Positions 12,245-19,885 of a stretch of DNA of 64,000 nt are shown piece by piece. Positions within the stretch are counted from its first letter, which is position 1. Every line of letters begins with the position of its first letter. Source of the stretch: Chitinophagales bacterium. GTDB taxonomy: Bacteria; Bacteroidota; Bacteroidia; Chitinophagales; LD1. A program made the translations under genes and the position numbers. The notes under the pieces are model-generated. The model was not told where the DNA came from. It searched no databases and saw only the letters and a list, made by a program, of their open reading frames with translations. The stretch lies in the NCBI GenBank assembly GCA_026129525.1, contig JAHCHW010000002.1, forward strand, positions 372,001-436,000. Direction: 5' to 3'.

Positions 12245-12973
12245 ATGAACCAAACGGTTACACCTTACAACGACTCCCAACGAAGCAAAAAAGAGCAGGT
12301 AGAAGAAATGTTCGACAACATTGCTTACCGGTACGATTTTCTCAATCACCTGCTTTCACTCGGCATTGACATTACCTGGAGAAAGAAGGCGATAAAATCG
12401 CTGCAATCCATACAACCAAAACGCATTTTGGATGTTGCTTCGGGCACTGGCGATTTTGCCATGGAAGCACTTTCGCTGAAACCCGAAACAATTGTCGGTT
12501 TCGATTTATCGGAAGGTATGATGCAATACGGCAGGGCTAAGGCAACCAAAATGGGAGTGTCGAACATCGTTGAGTTTGTTAAAGGCGATTCGGAACAAAT
12601 GCCTTTTGCCGACAATTCGTTCGATGCCATTACGGTAGGTTTCGGAGTTCGAAATTTTGAAAACTTAGAAGCGGGCTTACGCGAAATGCACCGGGTACTG
12701 CGCCACGGTGGTAAAGTAGCTATACTAGAAGCTTCTATGCCTCGCAATACAATAATCCGTGCACTTTACAGTTTATACTTCGGAAAAATTGTTCCGCTGA
12801 TAGGAAAAATGTTCTCGAAAGACGCGCGCGCTTACTCGTATTTACCCGAAAGTGTAAAGGCTTTTCCCGAAGGTTTGGAGTTCGTGCGGATTTTAGAGAA
12901 TATTGGGTTTCGAAATGTGGAATACGCTCCGCTTACTTTTGGCGCTTGTGCGTTTTACCGGATGGAAAAATGA
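12245..12973 (+). CDS. ubiE: Demethylmenaquinone methyltransferase
   Basis: This 242-residue SAM-dependent methyltransferase catalyses the last step of menaquinone synthesis (MenG/UbiE), methylating demethylmenaquinone. The SAM-binding motif LDVASGTGDFAME is present, with family marks YDFLNHLLSLGID and GFGVRNFENLEAGL. The frame stays open upstream to 12077, but that would run into engB; the ATG at 12245 (MNQTVTPYND) gives the usual N-terminus. The stop codon overlaps the porT start (ATGA), so translational coupling is likely. Menaquinone is the expected quinone for electron flow to the cbb3 oxidase encoded at 49.7-59 kb. Confidence 0.95.
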   Translation: MNQTVTPYNDSQRSKKEQVEEMFDNIAYRYDFLNHLLSLGIDITWRKKAIKSLQSIQPKRILDVASGTGDFAMEALSLKPETIVGFDLSEGMMQYGRAKATKMGVSNIVEFVKGDSEQMPFADNSFDAITVGFGVRNFENLEAGLREMHRVLRHGGKVAILEASMPRNTIIRALYSLYFGKIVPLIGKMFSKDARAYSYLPESVKAFPEGLEFVRILENIGFRNVEYAPLTFGACAFYRMEK

Positions 12974-13656
12974 TGATTAAAAAACTTGCCTTTTCTCTCT
13001 TATTGTTTGTATGTGCGTTGCAACTGAAAGCGCAGTTCAACATCCACGAACTGGGCAGAAAGGATATTTACTTTGGTATTGCCATGGGAATAAGCGTGGC
13101 AGACTATAAACTGATTCACACACCTGTTCACCCCGAAAACGATTCTATTCGTTACTTCAAACCAAAGCTCGGTCCGGGTTTTAATTTGGGTATTATCGCC
13201 AATTACCAGTTTCACAAGTATTTCGATTTGCGTTTTATTCCCACGCTTTGTTTTTCGGATAAAACCATCGAGTACGAAGACCTTAATCATTCTATCGTAA
13301 AGAAAACTATCTCCTCAATCTATCTTGATTTCCCGCTTCAACTCCGCTTTAAAAGCGACCCTATTAAAGATTTCCGTATTTATGTAATAGGCGGCATTCG
13401 CTACGATTTCGATTTGGCTTCGAACGTAAAAGCCCGCAAAGCCGAAGACATTATTAAAGTAGCGCGCCACGATGCCGCAGGCGAATACGGCTTGGGCTTT
13501 ATGATTTACTTCCCGTATTTCATTCTATCGCCCGAAATAAAAGTGAGCCACGGCTTTGTAAACCTCAACGTGCCTACACCCGGTTTGATTTATTCGCGCG
13601 TGTTGCAGCGCATGTATTCGCGCACCTTTACCCTTACCATTAACCTCGAAGGCTGA
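12970..13656 (+). CDS. porT: Type IX secretion protein PorT (outer-membrane beta-barrel)
   Basis: This ~228-residue protein has a signal peptide (MIKKLAFSLLLFVCALQLKA) and the body of a small outer-membrane barrel: amphipathic strands such as KDIYFGIAMGISVADYKL, FDLRFIPTLCFSDK and LQLRFKSDPIKDFRIYVIGG, ending with a strand-like FTLTINLEG. The position directly behind ubiE is the conserved place of porT/sprT in Bacteroidota, which supports the call. PorT is required for T9SS function. Either of two adjacent ATGs (12970, 12973) may be used. Its stop overlaps the next start by one base. Confidence 0.85.
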   Translation: MMIKKLAFSLLLFVCALQLKAQFNIHELGRKDIYFGIAMGISVADYKLIHTPVHPENDSIRYFKPKLGPGFNLGIIANYQFHKYFDLRFIPTLCFSDKTIEYEDLNHSIVKKTISSIYLDFPLQLRFKSDPIKDFRIYVIGGIRYDFDLASNVKARKAEDIIKVARHDAAGEYGLGFMIYFPYFILSPEIKVSHGFVNLNVPTPGLIYSRVLQRMYSRTFTLTINLEG

Positions 13657-14267
13657 TGCCTTTGCACTTTCGAAAAACCACACCCGATTTCGATTTGGCT
13701 GTATGGAAAATTACAGAGCAGGAAAGTTTTTTTGAATCATCGCTGCGCGCTCCCGAAAATATTCCGAACCCGAAAGTGCGCCTGCAATGGTACGCCACAC
13801 GGCATTTGGTAAATGTGCTTACCGGTAAGCCATCCGAAATACTAAAAGATGAGTTCGGGAAACCTTACCTGCAGGATAACATCTCACATATTTCGCTTAC
13901 ACACACTGCCAACTTTGCCGCAGCCATAGTAAGCACTAAGTATGAAGCGGGAATAGATTTGGAAGCTGTGCTTCCGCGAGTGGAGCGCATAGCGCATAAA
14001 TTTTTGCGCGAAGACGAACGGAATGCTATCCGCGACCATGAGCGAGTAGAGAAGCTGATTTTGTACTGGAGCGCCAAAGAAGCCCTTTACAAACTACACG
14101 GACGAAAGCAATTGGACTTTACAACACAATTACTCATTGCTCCATTCGACATGCAAACCGAAGGTGCACTTTCTGCAGAAATAGTTGCGGATGGCTTTAG
14201 AGAACAGGTGAAAGTGCATTACACTTTTTTTGAGCAGCATTTGCTTACTTACGTTACGGGGCGGTAA
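13656..14267 (+). CDS. 4'-phosphopantetheinyl transferase superfamily protein
   Basis: This 203-residue Sfp-type enzyme transfers phosphopantetheine from CoA to carrier proteins. The metal- and CoA-binding signature is visible as AGIDLE (~residues 97-102) and YWSAKEALYKLHGR (~133-146), with HTANFAAAIV ahead of them. It could serve acyl carrier protein or a secondary pathway; nothing nearby decides this. It is the third gene of the ubiE-porT unit, joined by a TGATG overlap. Its 3' end overlaps the 3' end of dnaG by 19 bp on the other strand. Confidence 0.9.
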   Translation: MPLHFRKTTPDFDLAVWKITEQESFFESSLRAPENIPNPKVRLQWYATRHLVNVLTGKPSEILKDEFGKPYLQDNISHISLTHTANFAAAIVSTKYEAGIDLEAVLPRVERIAHKFLREDERNAIRDHERVEKLILYWSAKEALYKLHGRKQLDFTTQLLIAPFDMQTEGALSAEIVADGFREQVKVHYTFFEQHLLTYVTGR

Positions 14268-16213
14268 ACCACATTGCCCACCGTGCGGGCAAATTCCTTT
14301 TTCTGCTCAGTGAGGAGTTTATGCAACTTCATCAGTTTTATCAACTCGTTCTCATCGGTAGTGTCTTTTATCAGCCTTTCCACTTTTTTCAATTCGCTGA
14401 TGTTGCGGTACTGCTTCAGGCGCAAAATTGCCGACTGAATATCTTTTACAAAAACGTGTTTCTTTTCGGGCACCACAATTTTGTATTTGTTCCACCAATT
14501 TTCGCTCAGCGAATAGGGTTGTGCCAAAAGTTCAATAGCGGTTTTCGAAATCTGCTCATTATCGTTGCCGGTAAAAAACTTATCGTCCGGTAAATTGCCG
14601 CCCTCCCACTCGCGCCTGAATAGTTCGTAAAGCGCTTTGTAGGTTTCTGTTTCCAACTCTATTCCTTCCAACTCATCAAACACATAAGTGGCTACCGAAA
14701 TCATATCGTCATCAACCGGAATTTGCCACGCGCCAAACTCTAACAGAATACGCACCACATCGCGCTCCAGCACACCTACGTTTTTAGTTTGCTGATTAAA
14801 CTGCTCCTGATGAAAAGTGGCGGGCAGTGTATCTTCCTGTGCAGCATCATTAGCAGTTGTTTGGGCGGCATCGGTTTGCTCTGCTTTTTGCTGCTCTTTC
14901 AGTTTTTTTCTACGCAACTTGTTTACTTCGGTAATGAGCACTTGCTCGCTCATGTCGAACAACTGCGAGCATTCCTTTACATACACCGAGCGCTGAATGG
15001 CATCGGGAATTTTGCCGATAGATTCGAGTATATCGCGAATGAGTTCCGCCTTCTTGATGGGATCTTTCTTCGCTTCTTCAGCCAACAGCGAAGTTTTAAA
15101 GAGAATGAGGTCTTTGCGGTTTTGTTTCACAAACTGCGTAAAACCATCGGCACCGGTTTTGCGAACAAACGAATCGGGGTCCTCGCTATCGGGCAGAATA
15201 ACCACACGCACACTCATTCCTTCTTCCAAAATCAAATCGGTTCCGCGCAGGGCTGCTTTAATACCTGCCGCATCGCCATCGTACAACATGGTTATGTTTG
15301 GCGTAATGCGTTTTACCAACCTTATTTGGTCGGGCGTAAGCGCAGTGCCCGATGAAGCCACTGCATTCTCAATACCCGCCTGATGCAGCGAAATAACATC
15401 GGTGTAACCTTCCACCAGCAAACACTCATCCTGTTTGCGTATTTCATTTTTGGCGAAGTAAGCACCGTAAAGAATTTTGCTTTTTTGATACACTTCGCTT
15501 TCGGGCGTGTTCACATACTTTGGCGCTTTTTCATCCTTCACCATTATGCGCCCGCCAAAGCCAACCACTTTGCCCGTCATGTTATGGATAGGAAACATTA
15601 CGCGGTTGCGGAAAAAATCGAGTGTGCTGTTTTCTTTCGAAGAAGTAAGCCCCGCTTTTTTGAGCACCTCTAACTGAAACCCTTCCTTCAACGCATGTTT
15701 GGTAAACACATCAAAACCATCGGGCGCAAAACCAAGTTGGAATTTTTCGATGGTTTGCTGATTGAATCCGCGCTCTTTAAAATAGGCTAACCCTATTCGC
15801 CCGGCTTCGTTATGCAGCATGTAATCGGTAAAAAACTTTTGGGCAAAGGTATTTGCTATGTGTATGCTCTCGGCTAAGTTGTGCCGCTCCTGTTCTTTCT
15901 GTTTCTCTTCATCGCTTACGGCTTCCTCTTCAATTTCAATATTGTATTTTTTGGCAAGGTAACGCAGCGCATCGGGGTAACTCAGTTGCTGGTAATCTAT
16001 CAGAAACTGTATGGGGCCGCCCGCCTTTCCGCAACCGAAACACTTGTAAATATTGCGGGCAGGATTAACATTAAACGATGGCGTTTTTTCGTTGTGAAAT
16101 GGGCACAAACCCAATAAATTACTTCCGCGCTTTTTAAGCGTAACAAATTCACCTACCACATCTTCAACACGGGCTTCGTCATTTATGCGCTGTATGGTGA
16201 ATTTTGAAATCAT
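14249..16213 (-). CDS. dnaG: DNA primase
   Basis: This 654-residue primase makes RNA primers at the replication fork. The N-terminal zinc-binding domain has Cys37, His40, Cys58 and Cys61 (LCPFHNEKTPSF, KCFGCGKAGG). The catalytic core follows, with RNRVMFPIH, VGFGGRIM and the TOPRIM motifs LLVEGYTDVISLHQAGI and MLYDGDAAGIKAA. The C-terminal ~200 residues form the helicase-interaction region, here rich in Gln/Ala around residues 440-480. Length and start are typical. It is read convergently with the phosphopantetheinyl transferase. Confidence 0.97.
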   Translation of the reverse strand: MISKFTIQRINDEARVEDVVGEFVTLKKRGSNLLGLCPFHNEKTPSFNVNPARNIYKCFGCGKAGGPIQFLIDYQQLSYPDALRYLAKKYNIEIEEEAVSDEEKQKEQERHNLAESIHIANTFAQKFFTDYMLHNEAGRIGLAYFKERGFNQQTIEKFQLGFAPDGFDVFTKHALKEGFQLEVLKKAGLTSSKENSTLDFFRNRVMFPIHNMTGKVVGFGGRIMVKDEKAPKYVNTPESEVYQKSKILYGAYFAKNEIRKQDECLLVEGYTDVISLHQAGIENAVASSGTALTPDQIRLVKRITPNITMLYDGDAAGIKAALRGTDLILEEGMSVRVVILPDSEDPDSFVRKTGADGFTQFVKQNRKDLILFKTSLLAEEAKKDPIKKAELIRDILESIGKIPDAIQRSVYVKECSQLFDMSEQVLITEVNKLRRKKLKEQQKAEQTDAAQTTANDAAQEDTLPATFHQEQFNQQTKNVGVLERDVVRILLEFGAWQIPVDDDMISVATYVFDELEGIELETETYKALYELFRREWEGGNLPDDKFFTGNDNEQISKTAIELLAQPYSLSENWWNKYKIVVPEKKHVFVKDIQSAILRLKQYRNISELKKVERLIKDTTDENELIKLMKLHKLLTEQKKEFARTVGNVVYRPVT

Positions 16214-16447
16214 GTTTTGAAAAGGGAATCGAAGTTAACAGAAAAGATGATTGTTTTTATGCTGATTGGCAGAGAAGCAAGCCGCTTATGTTTCGCAGCA
16301 TTTCAGCCGTTTACACTTTTTCACAACCACCCCAAACCCAATACAGACAAGGGTTTCAGCACAATTCCAACGCATCATCGCAAAGAGGCACTAAACTTAT
16401 GTGAAGCATTCCAATCATAGGTTCATAATTCCTAACCATAAAACAAA

Positions 16448-16453
16448 AGGAGG
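16448..16453 (+). promoter_or_regulatory. Strong Shine-Dalgarno site of the DUF4476 gene
   Basis: AGGAGG lies four bases before the ATG at 16458. It fixes that ATG as the start rather than the in-frame ATG at 16401. Full Shine-Dalgarno sequences are uncommon in Bacteroidota, and most genes in this window have none. Confidence 0.6.
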
Positions 16454-16457
16454 CTTT

Positions 16458-17198
16458 ATGAAACGCTTAGTTACACTCGCAGTTTTGGCTATAACCATAC
16501 AAATAGCAGCTGCACAGGCAGGAATCGCTCACCTTAACATCCGCCTTAGCGACAACTCACCTTTTCGTTTACTGATAGACGGCTACGAAGCAGGTGCGCC
16601 CGGAAGAACCGTGCAGGTACATAACCTTGAACCCGGCAGACATTACATTCAGGTAATGCGTGCAGGAAACCACTGGGGCAACCGCAATGGCAGCAGTGTA
16701 TTTCGCGGTACTATTGTGCTTACACCTAACAGTGAATCGTTCGTTACCGTAATGCCCGAATACAATAAAGTGCGTTTTGACCGTATTGAGGCAGTACGCC
16801 CCGGCAGCCAGTGGCAAAACCCGAACGATCCTTGCTTTTACCCTGTGCAACCAACAGTAGGTCCCGGCAGACCGGGTTATCAACCAGCACCTGTAGTGCC
16901 GGTGGGCCCAATGAGCATGCACCCTTCGGACTTTGCACAGCTAAAGCAGACTATCAACAACGCAGGTTTTGAAAGCACCCGCCTGAGCATTTTCAAGCAG
17001 GCATTAAGTTTCAATCACTTTAATACACAACAAGTGCGTGAACTAATGGATTTGTTCTGGTTTGAAAGTTCGAAACTGGAAGTAGCCAAACTGGCTTACC
17101 CTAAAACAGTTGACCAACAAAACTACTACCTCGTAAACAACGGGTTCTCGTTCAGCAGCAGCGTGAACCAATTAAGCAGCTACATTGCCATGCGCTAA
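16458..17198 (+). CDS. DUF4476 domain-containing secreted protein
   Basis: This 246-residue protein has a signal peptide (MKRLVTLAVLAITIQIAAAQA). Its N-terminal beta domain (residues ~22-110) resembles a PEGA-like fold: FRLLIDGYEAGAPGRTV and VHNLEPGRHYIQVM. A Pro/Gly-rich linker follows, and then a helical C-terminal DUF4476 domain (~155-246) with NHFNTQQVRELMDLF and FESSKLEVAKLAYPKTVD. The role of DUF4476 is unknown. The gene has its own strong ribosome-binding site and a terminator just behind it, so it is probably a single-gene unit. Confidence 0.85.
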   Translation: MKRLVTLAVLAITIQIAAAQAGIAHLNIRLSDNSPFRLLIDGYEAGAPGRTVQVHNLEPGRHYIQVMRAGNHWGNRNGSSVFRGTIVLTPNSESFVTVMPEYNKVRFDRIEAVRPGSQWQNPNDPCFYPVQPTVGPGRPGYQPAPVVPVGPMSMHPSDFAQLKQTINNAGFESTRLSIFKQALSFNHFNTQQVRELMDLFWFESSKLEVAKLAYPKTVDQQNYYLVNNGFSFSSSVNQLSSYIAMR

Positions 17199-17203
17199 CC
17201 AAC

Positions 17204-17240
17204 GAGAGGCTTACCGGGGAACGGAAGCCTCTCACTTTTT
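17204..17240 (+). terminator. Rho-independent terminator of the DUF4476 gene
   Basis: GAGAGGCTT (17204-17212) pairs perfectly with AAGCCTCTC (17225-17233) around a 12-nt loop and is followed by a T run. It overlaps the last codons of the convergent CvfB-like gene, so the hairpin is partly coding on the other strand. Confidence 0.8.
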
Positions 17241-18062
17241 CAGTAAAATCCTGCCGTTTTCGAGCAGGATTTTTTTTTGCTTGTATAACATCCCGGTGGC
17301 TTTCTTAAAATTCTTTTTGCTGATGCCCAGCGCGGCATAAATTTCTTCGGGCGTTGAATCGTCACTTAGCGCAAGTTTACCACCACACTCGGCAAGCTTA
17401 GTTAAGATGAGTTGAGTAAAATCCTGAGCGGCTGTTAAACCCTGTTTTTGCAGTGCCACATCAATTTTACTGTCATCGCGCACTTTTTTTACAAAAGCTT
17501 TCATGCGTTCACCTTGTGTAACCTTTCCAAAAATTTCGTTTCGGTATAACATGCCCCAGTGTTTACCGTTCACAATTACCTTAAAACCCGCTTCGGTTTC
17601 ATCGCAAACAAAAATTTCCACCTCGGTGTTCGGATAAAATTTTACATCTCTGTTTTTAATAAACTTGTTAAGGTTGGCAGTTGCTACAACGCGGTTTGTT
17701 GCTTTATCGAGATAAGCATACACTAAAACCATTTCGCCCGCTTCCACATGTTTTTTCTGCTCCGAAAAAGGAAGCAGTAAATCTTTATCGAGCCCCCAAT
17801 CCAAAAATGCACCGGTGTTTGTAGCTTGCTTCACGGTTAAATAAGCTACTTCATCAACTGTTACTTTAGGTTGTTGGGTAGTGGCAACGGGGCGGTCTTC
17901 GGAGTCGGTATAAACAAACACTTTGCCCAAGGTGCCTTCCTTCATTTTATCGGTAACAAATTTTTTAGGCAGCAAAACTTCATTGCCCGCTTCATCGGTT
18001 AAGTAAATACCGTTATCGGTTTGCCGTTTTACTTGCAGTATATTGTATTTGCCTATGAACAT
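17232..18062 (-). CDS. CvfB-like S1 RNA-binding protein
   Basis: This 276-residue protein shows tandem S1-type beta-barrels and a C-terminal winged helix, the CvfB/YitL architecture. The N-terminal part is IGKYNILQVKRQTDNGIYLT, followed by GAFLDWGLDKDLLLPFSEQ (second S1) and VIVNGKHWGMLYRNEIFGKV (third). The winged-helix end contains EIYAALGISKKNFKKATGML. CvfB proteins bind RNA and affect virulence gene expression in Staphylococcus; the role in Bacteroidota is not known. It overlaps the WbqC-like gene by 10 bp and is the last gene of the kinase/regulator operon. Confidence 0.85.
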   Translation of the reverse strand: MFIGKYNILQVKRQTDNGIYLTDEAGNEVLLPKKFVTDKMKEGTLGKVFVYTDSEDRPVATTQQPKVTVDEVAYLTVKQATNTGAFLDWGLDKDLLLPFSEQKKHVEAGEMVLVYAYLDKATNRVVATANLNKFIKNRDVKFYPNTEVEIFVCDETEAGFKVIVNGKHWGMLYRNEIFGKVTQGERMKAFVKKVRDDSKIDVALQKQGLTAAQDFTQLILTKLAECGGKLALSDDSTPEEIYAALGISKKNFKKATGMLYKQKKILLENGRILLKK

Positions 18063-18667
18063 TTTTGGATAGTATTTAACAGGTAACTCTTTGCATCGGG
18101 TCCTAAGTGGAAGAGCAAATCAACAATGCTAAGGTCGGCAATAAAGCCGTTTCTGTCTTCGAATATTTGATAATAGCGCGGCAATGCTTTGTTGGTAATT
18201 ATACTGTAGCGAAGGTCGGTTACCTGTTCGGGTTGTCGTTGAAAATCGGTGGTTAACTCAAACTGCTTGTCGCACTTAAGCAATTGCAGCAACACATTCA
18301 GTAATTGCAAATTGAAATCGAAAAGCGATTCGTGTTTGTTTGAATAAAACGGTTCCAGTGTTTGGACATAATACTCATAAAAAGGAGTTGAAGAATATGC
18401 CGATGCGATACTGTGCCAATGTTTCTTCTGCCAGTTTTCGTGGTGCGAAATTTTGGTTTTGCGATAAAGTTGGTGATGGTCTCTGCCTCCTTCAACAGGA
18501 ATGGAGAGCATGAGTTTACCGCCTGCGCCTGCAATACAGCAACGGTTACGCGCGGTTGACTTTACAAAACTCTCGCAACTTTCAATGACTACTTCGGGCG
18601 AGCTAAAAAAATGAACGAACCAACTTACGGAAGGGAGATAGTATAGCGGCAAAAGAACTTTACTCAT
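18053..18667 (-). CDS. WbqC-like protein
   Basis: This 204-residue protein matches the WbqC-like family in its opening (LLPLYYLPSVSWFVHFFSS), in the stretch VKSTARNRCCIAGAGGKLMLSIPVEGG, and in the closing FIADLSIVDLLFHLGPDAKSYL. Family members occur near surface polysaccharide genes in some bacteria, but an enzymatic activity has not been proven, as far as I know. The start codon overlaps the stop of the upstream response regulator by one base (TAATG), and its end overlaps the CvfB-like gene. It is therefore part of a tightly packed five-gene unit. Confidence 0.85.
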   Translation of the reverse strand: MSKVLLPLYYLPSVSWFVHFFSSPEVVIESCESFVKSTARNRCCIAGAGGKLMLSIPVEGGRDHHQLYRKTKISHHENWQKKHWHSIASAYSSTPFYEYYVQTLEPFYSNKHESLFDFNLQLLNVLLQLLKCDKQFELTTDFQRQPEQVTDLRYSIITNKALPRYYQIFEDRNGFIADLSIVDLLFHLGPDAKSYLLNTIQKCS

Positions 18668-19404
18668 TACTGAGTCGGATATTCAGCATCTTTAAATACA
18701 CCATAAAACTTATTGGCGCTCGACTGGTAAATCACCTTAAACTTACGGTTATCGGCTTTGCGAACAATATACGACTCTCCACTTACCGTTTCGCTTTTGG
18801 CTTTGGAAAATGCCGCTAACAATTCTTCTGTGTGCTCAAAATTTGCCATTCGCTCGGCAACAGAGGTTTCGTTTGCCGAAATAAGCGCTGAACTATACAA
18901 CAAAGCAAAGTTGGAGAGATACATAACATCGTTATCTAAATTTACTTCGAAGTATGCTACTCCCAACAATTGCTGCAATGCATCTAACCGGGTATTCTCT
19001 TCCACCAACTGGTTGTTCAACTTAAAGCGTTCGAACGCAAACATGATGGAAGAGATAAGCACCTTACCATCGAACTTTCCTTTTACTAAAAAATCCTGCG
19101 CCCCGTAGCGAACGGTTTCCAAGCCAACGTCTTCATCGGTAAGCCCTGTAAGTACAATTAGCATGTTGCCCGGATACTTTTGAAGAATGGTTTTAATGGT
19201 ATCAACCCCTGTACTATCGGGCAGGTTCATATCGCTTACAACAATGTCGAACTTTTCCTGCGCCAGCAAATCGAGTGCGCCTTTCAGCGTTTCGGCATGG
19301 CTTACATTAAAAACAGGGTTGGTGCTTTCGCCCAAGTAAAACTTAAAGAGAAATGCATCACCGGTGTTGTCTTCGAGTAAAAGGAGTTTAAGTTCTTTTT
19401 CCAT
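18667..19404 (-). CDS. Response regulator with REC domain and divergent C-terminal PAS-like region
   Basis: The 245-residue protein begins with a receiver domain (residues ~3-125): acidic LLLEDNTGD, phosphoacceptor Asp in VVSDMNLPD, the Thr of LIVLTGLTD and the Lys of DFLVKGKFD. A helical linker (FERFKLNNQLVEENTRLD) leads to a ~100-residue C-terminal region (YFEVNLDNDVMYLSN to YQSSANKFYGVFKD) that looks like a degenerate PAS fold; no output enzyme or DNA-binding domain is visible. It may act through protein contacts with the kinase encoded upstream. It lies 19 bp behind the first response regulator. Confidence 0.85.
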   Translation of the reverse strand: MEKELKLLLLEDNTGDAFLFKFYLGESTNPVFNVSHAETLKGALDLLAQEKFDIVVSDMNLPDSTGVDTIKTILQKYPGNMLIVLTGLTDEDVGLETVRYGAQDFLVKGKFDGKVLISSIMFAFERFKLNNQLVEENTRLDALQQLLGVAYFEVNLDNDVMYLSNFALLYSSALISANETSVAERMANFEHTEELLAAFSKAKSETVSGESYIVRKADNRKFKVIYQSSANKFYGVFKDAEYPTQ

Positions 19405-19423
19405 AGTGGGGAGATTTTTGAGG

Positions 19424-19873
19424 TTATTCGGAAGTTAGTTTAGCTGTGTTAAACCAAAACGATTCTACAAGGCGAATTACTTTGGCGAAATCATCAAAGT
19501 CAACCGGCTTAAGTATGTAACAATTTGCGTGCAGCGAGTATGCTTTGTTAATATCGTGGTCGGCATCGGAAGTTGTAAGTACAATCACCGGAATTTTTTT
19601 GAGCGATGCATCTACCTTAATTTCTTTGAGCACTTCAATACCGTTTTTCTTAGGGAGGTTTAAGTCCAATAGAATTAAACTGGGGCGTTGTGCATCGGCA
19701 AACTTACCTCGCCTGTACAAAAAATCTACTGCCTGCTCGCCATCGGTAACAACATCTAAATGAACATCGGTGTGGCTTTCCTTAAGAGCTTCCTGCGTCA
19801 GGCGGATGTCTCCCGGGTTATCTTCTACCAACAAAATGCGCGGCTTCTCCCTGCCGTTTCTTGAAAAATTCAT
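19424..19873 (-). CDS. CheY/Rcp1-like single-domain response regulator
   Basis: This 149-residue receiver domain has the acidic pair in LLVEDNPGDIRL, the phosphoacceptor Asp in LILLDLNLPKKNG, the Thr in VIVLTTSD and the Lys in YILKPVDFDDF. This is the Rcp1 type, commonly placed next to phytochrome-like or PAS histidine kinases. No output domain is present. It starts 12 bp behind the kinase gene and is the likely direct partner of that kinase. Confidence 0.93.
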   Translation of the reverse strand: MNFSRNGREKPRILLVEDNPGDIRLTQEALKESHTDVHLDVVTDGEQAVDFLYRRGKFADAQRPSLILLDLNLPKKNGIEVLKEIKVDASLKKIPVIVLTTSDADHDINKAYSLHANCYILKPVDFDDFAKVIRLVESFWFNTAKLTSE

Positions 19874-19885
19874 GAGCCTGTTCGT

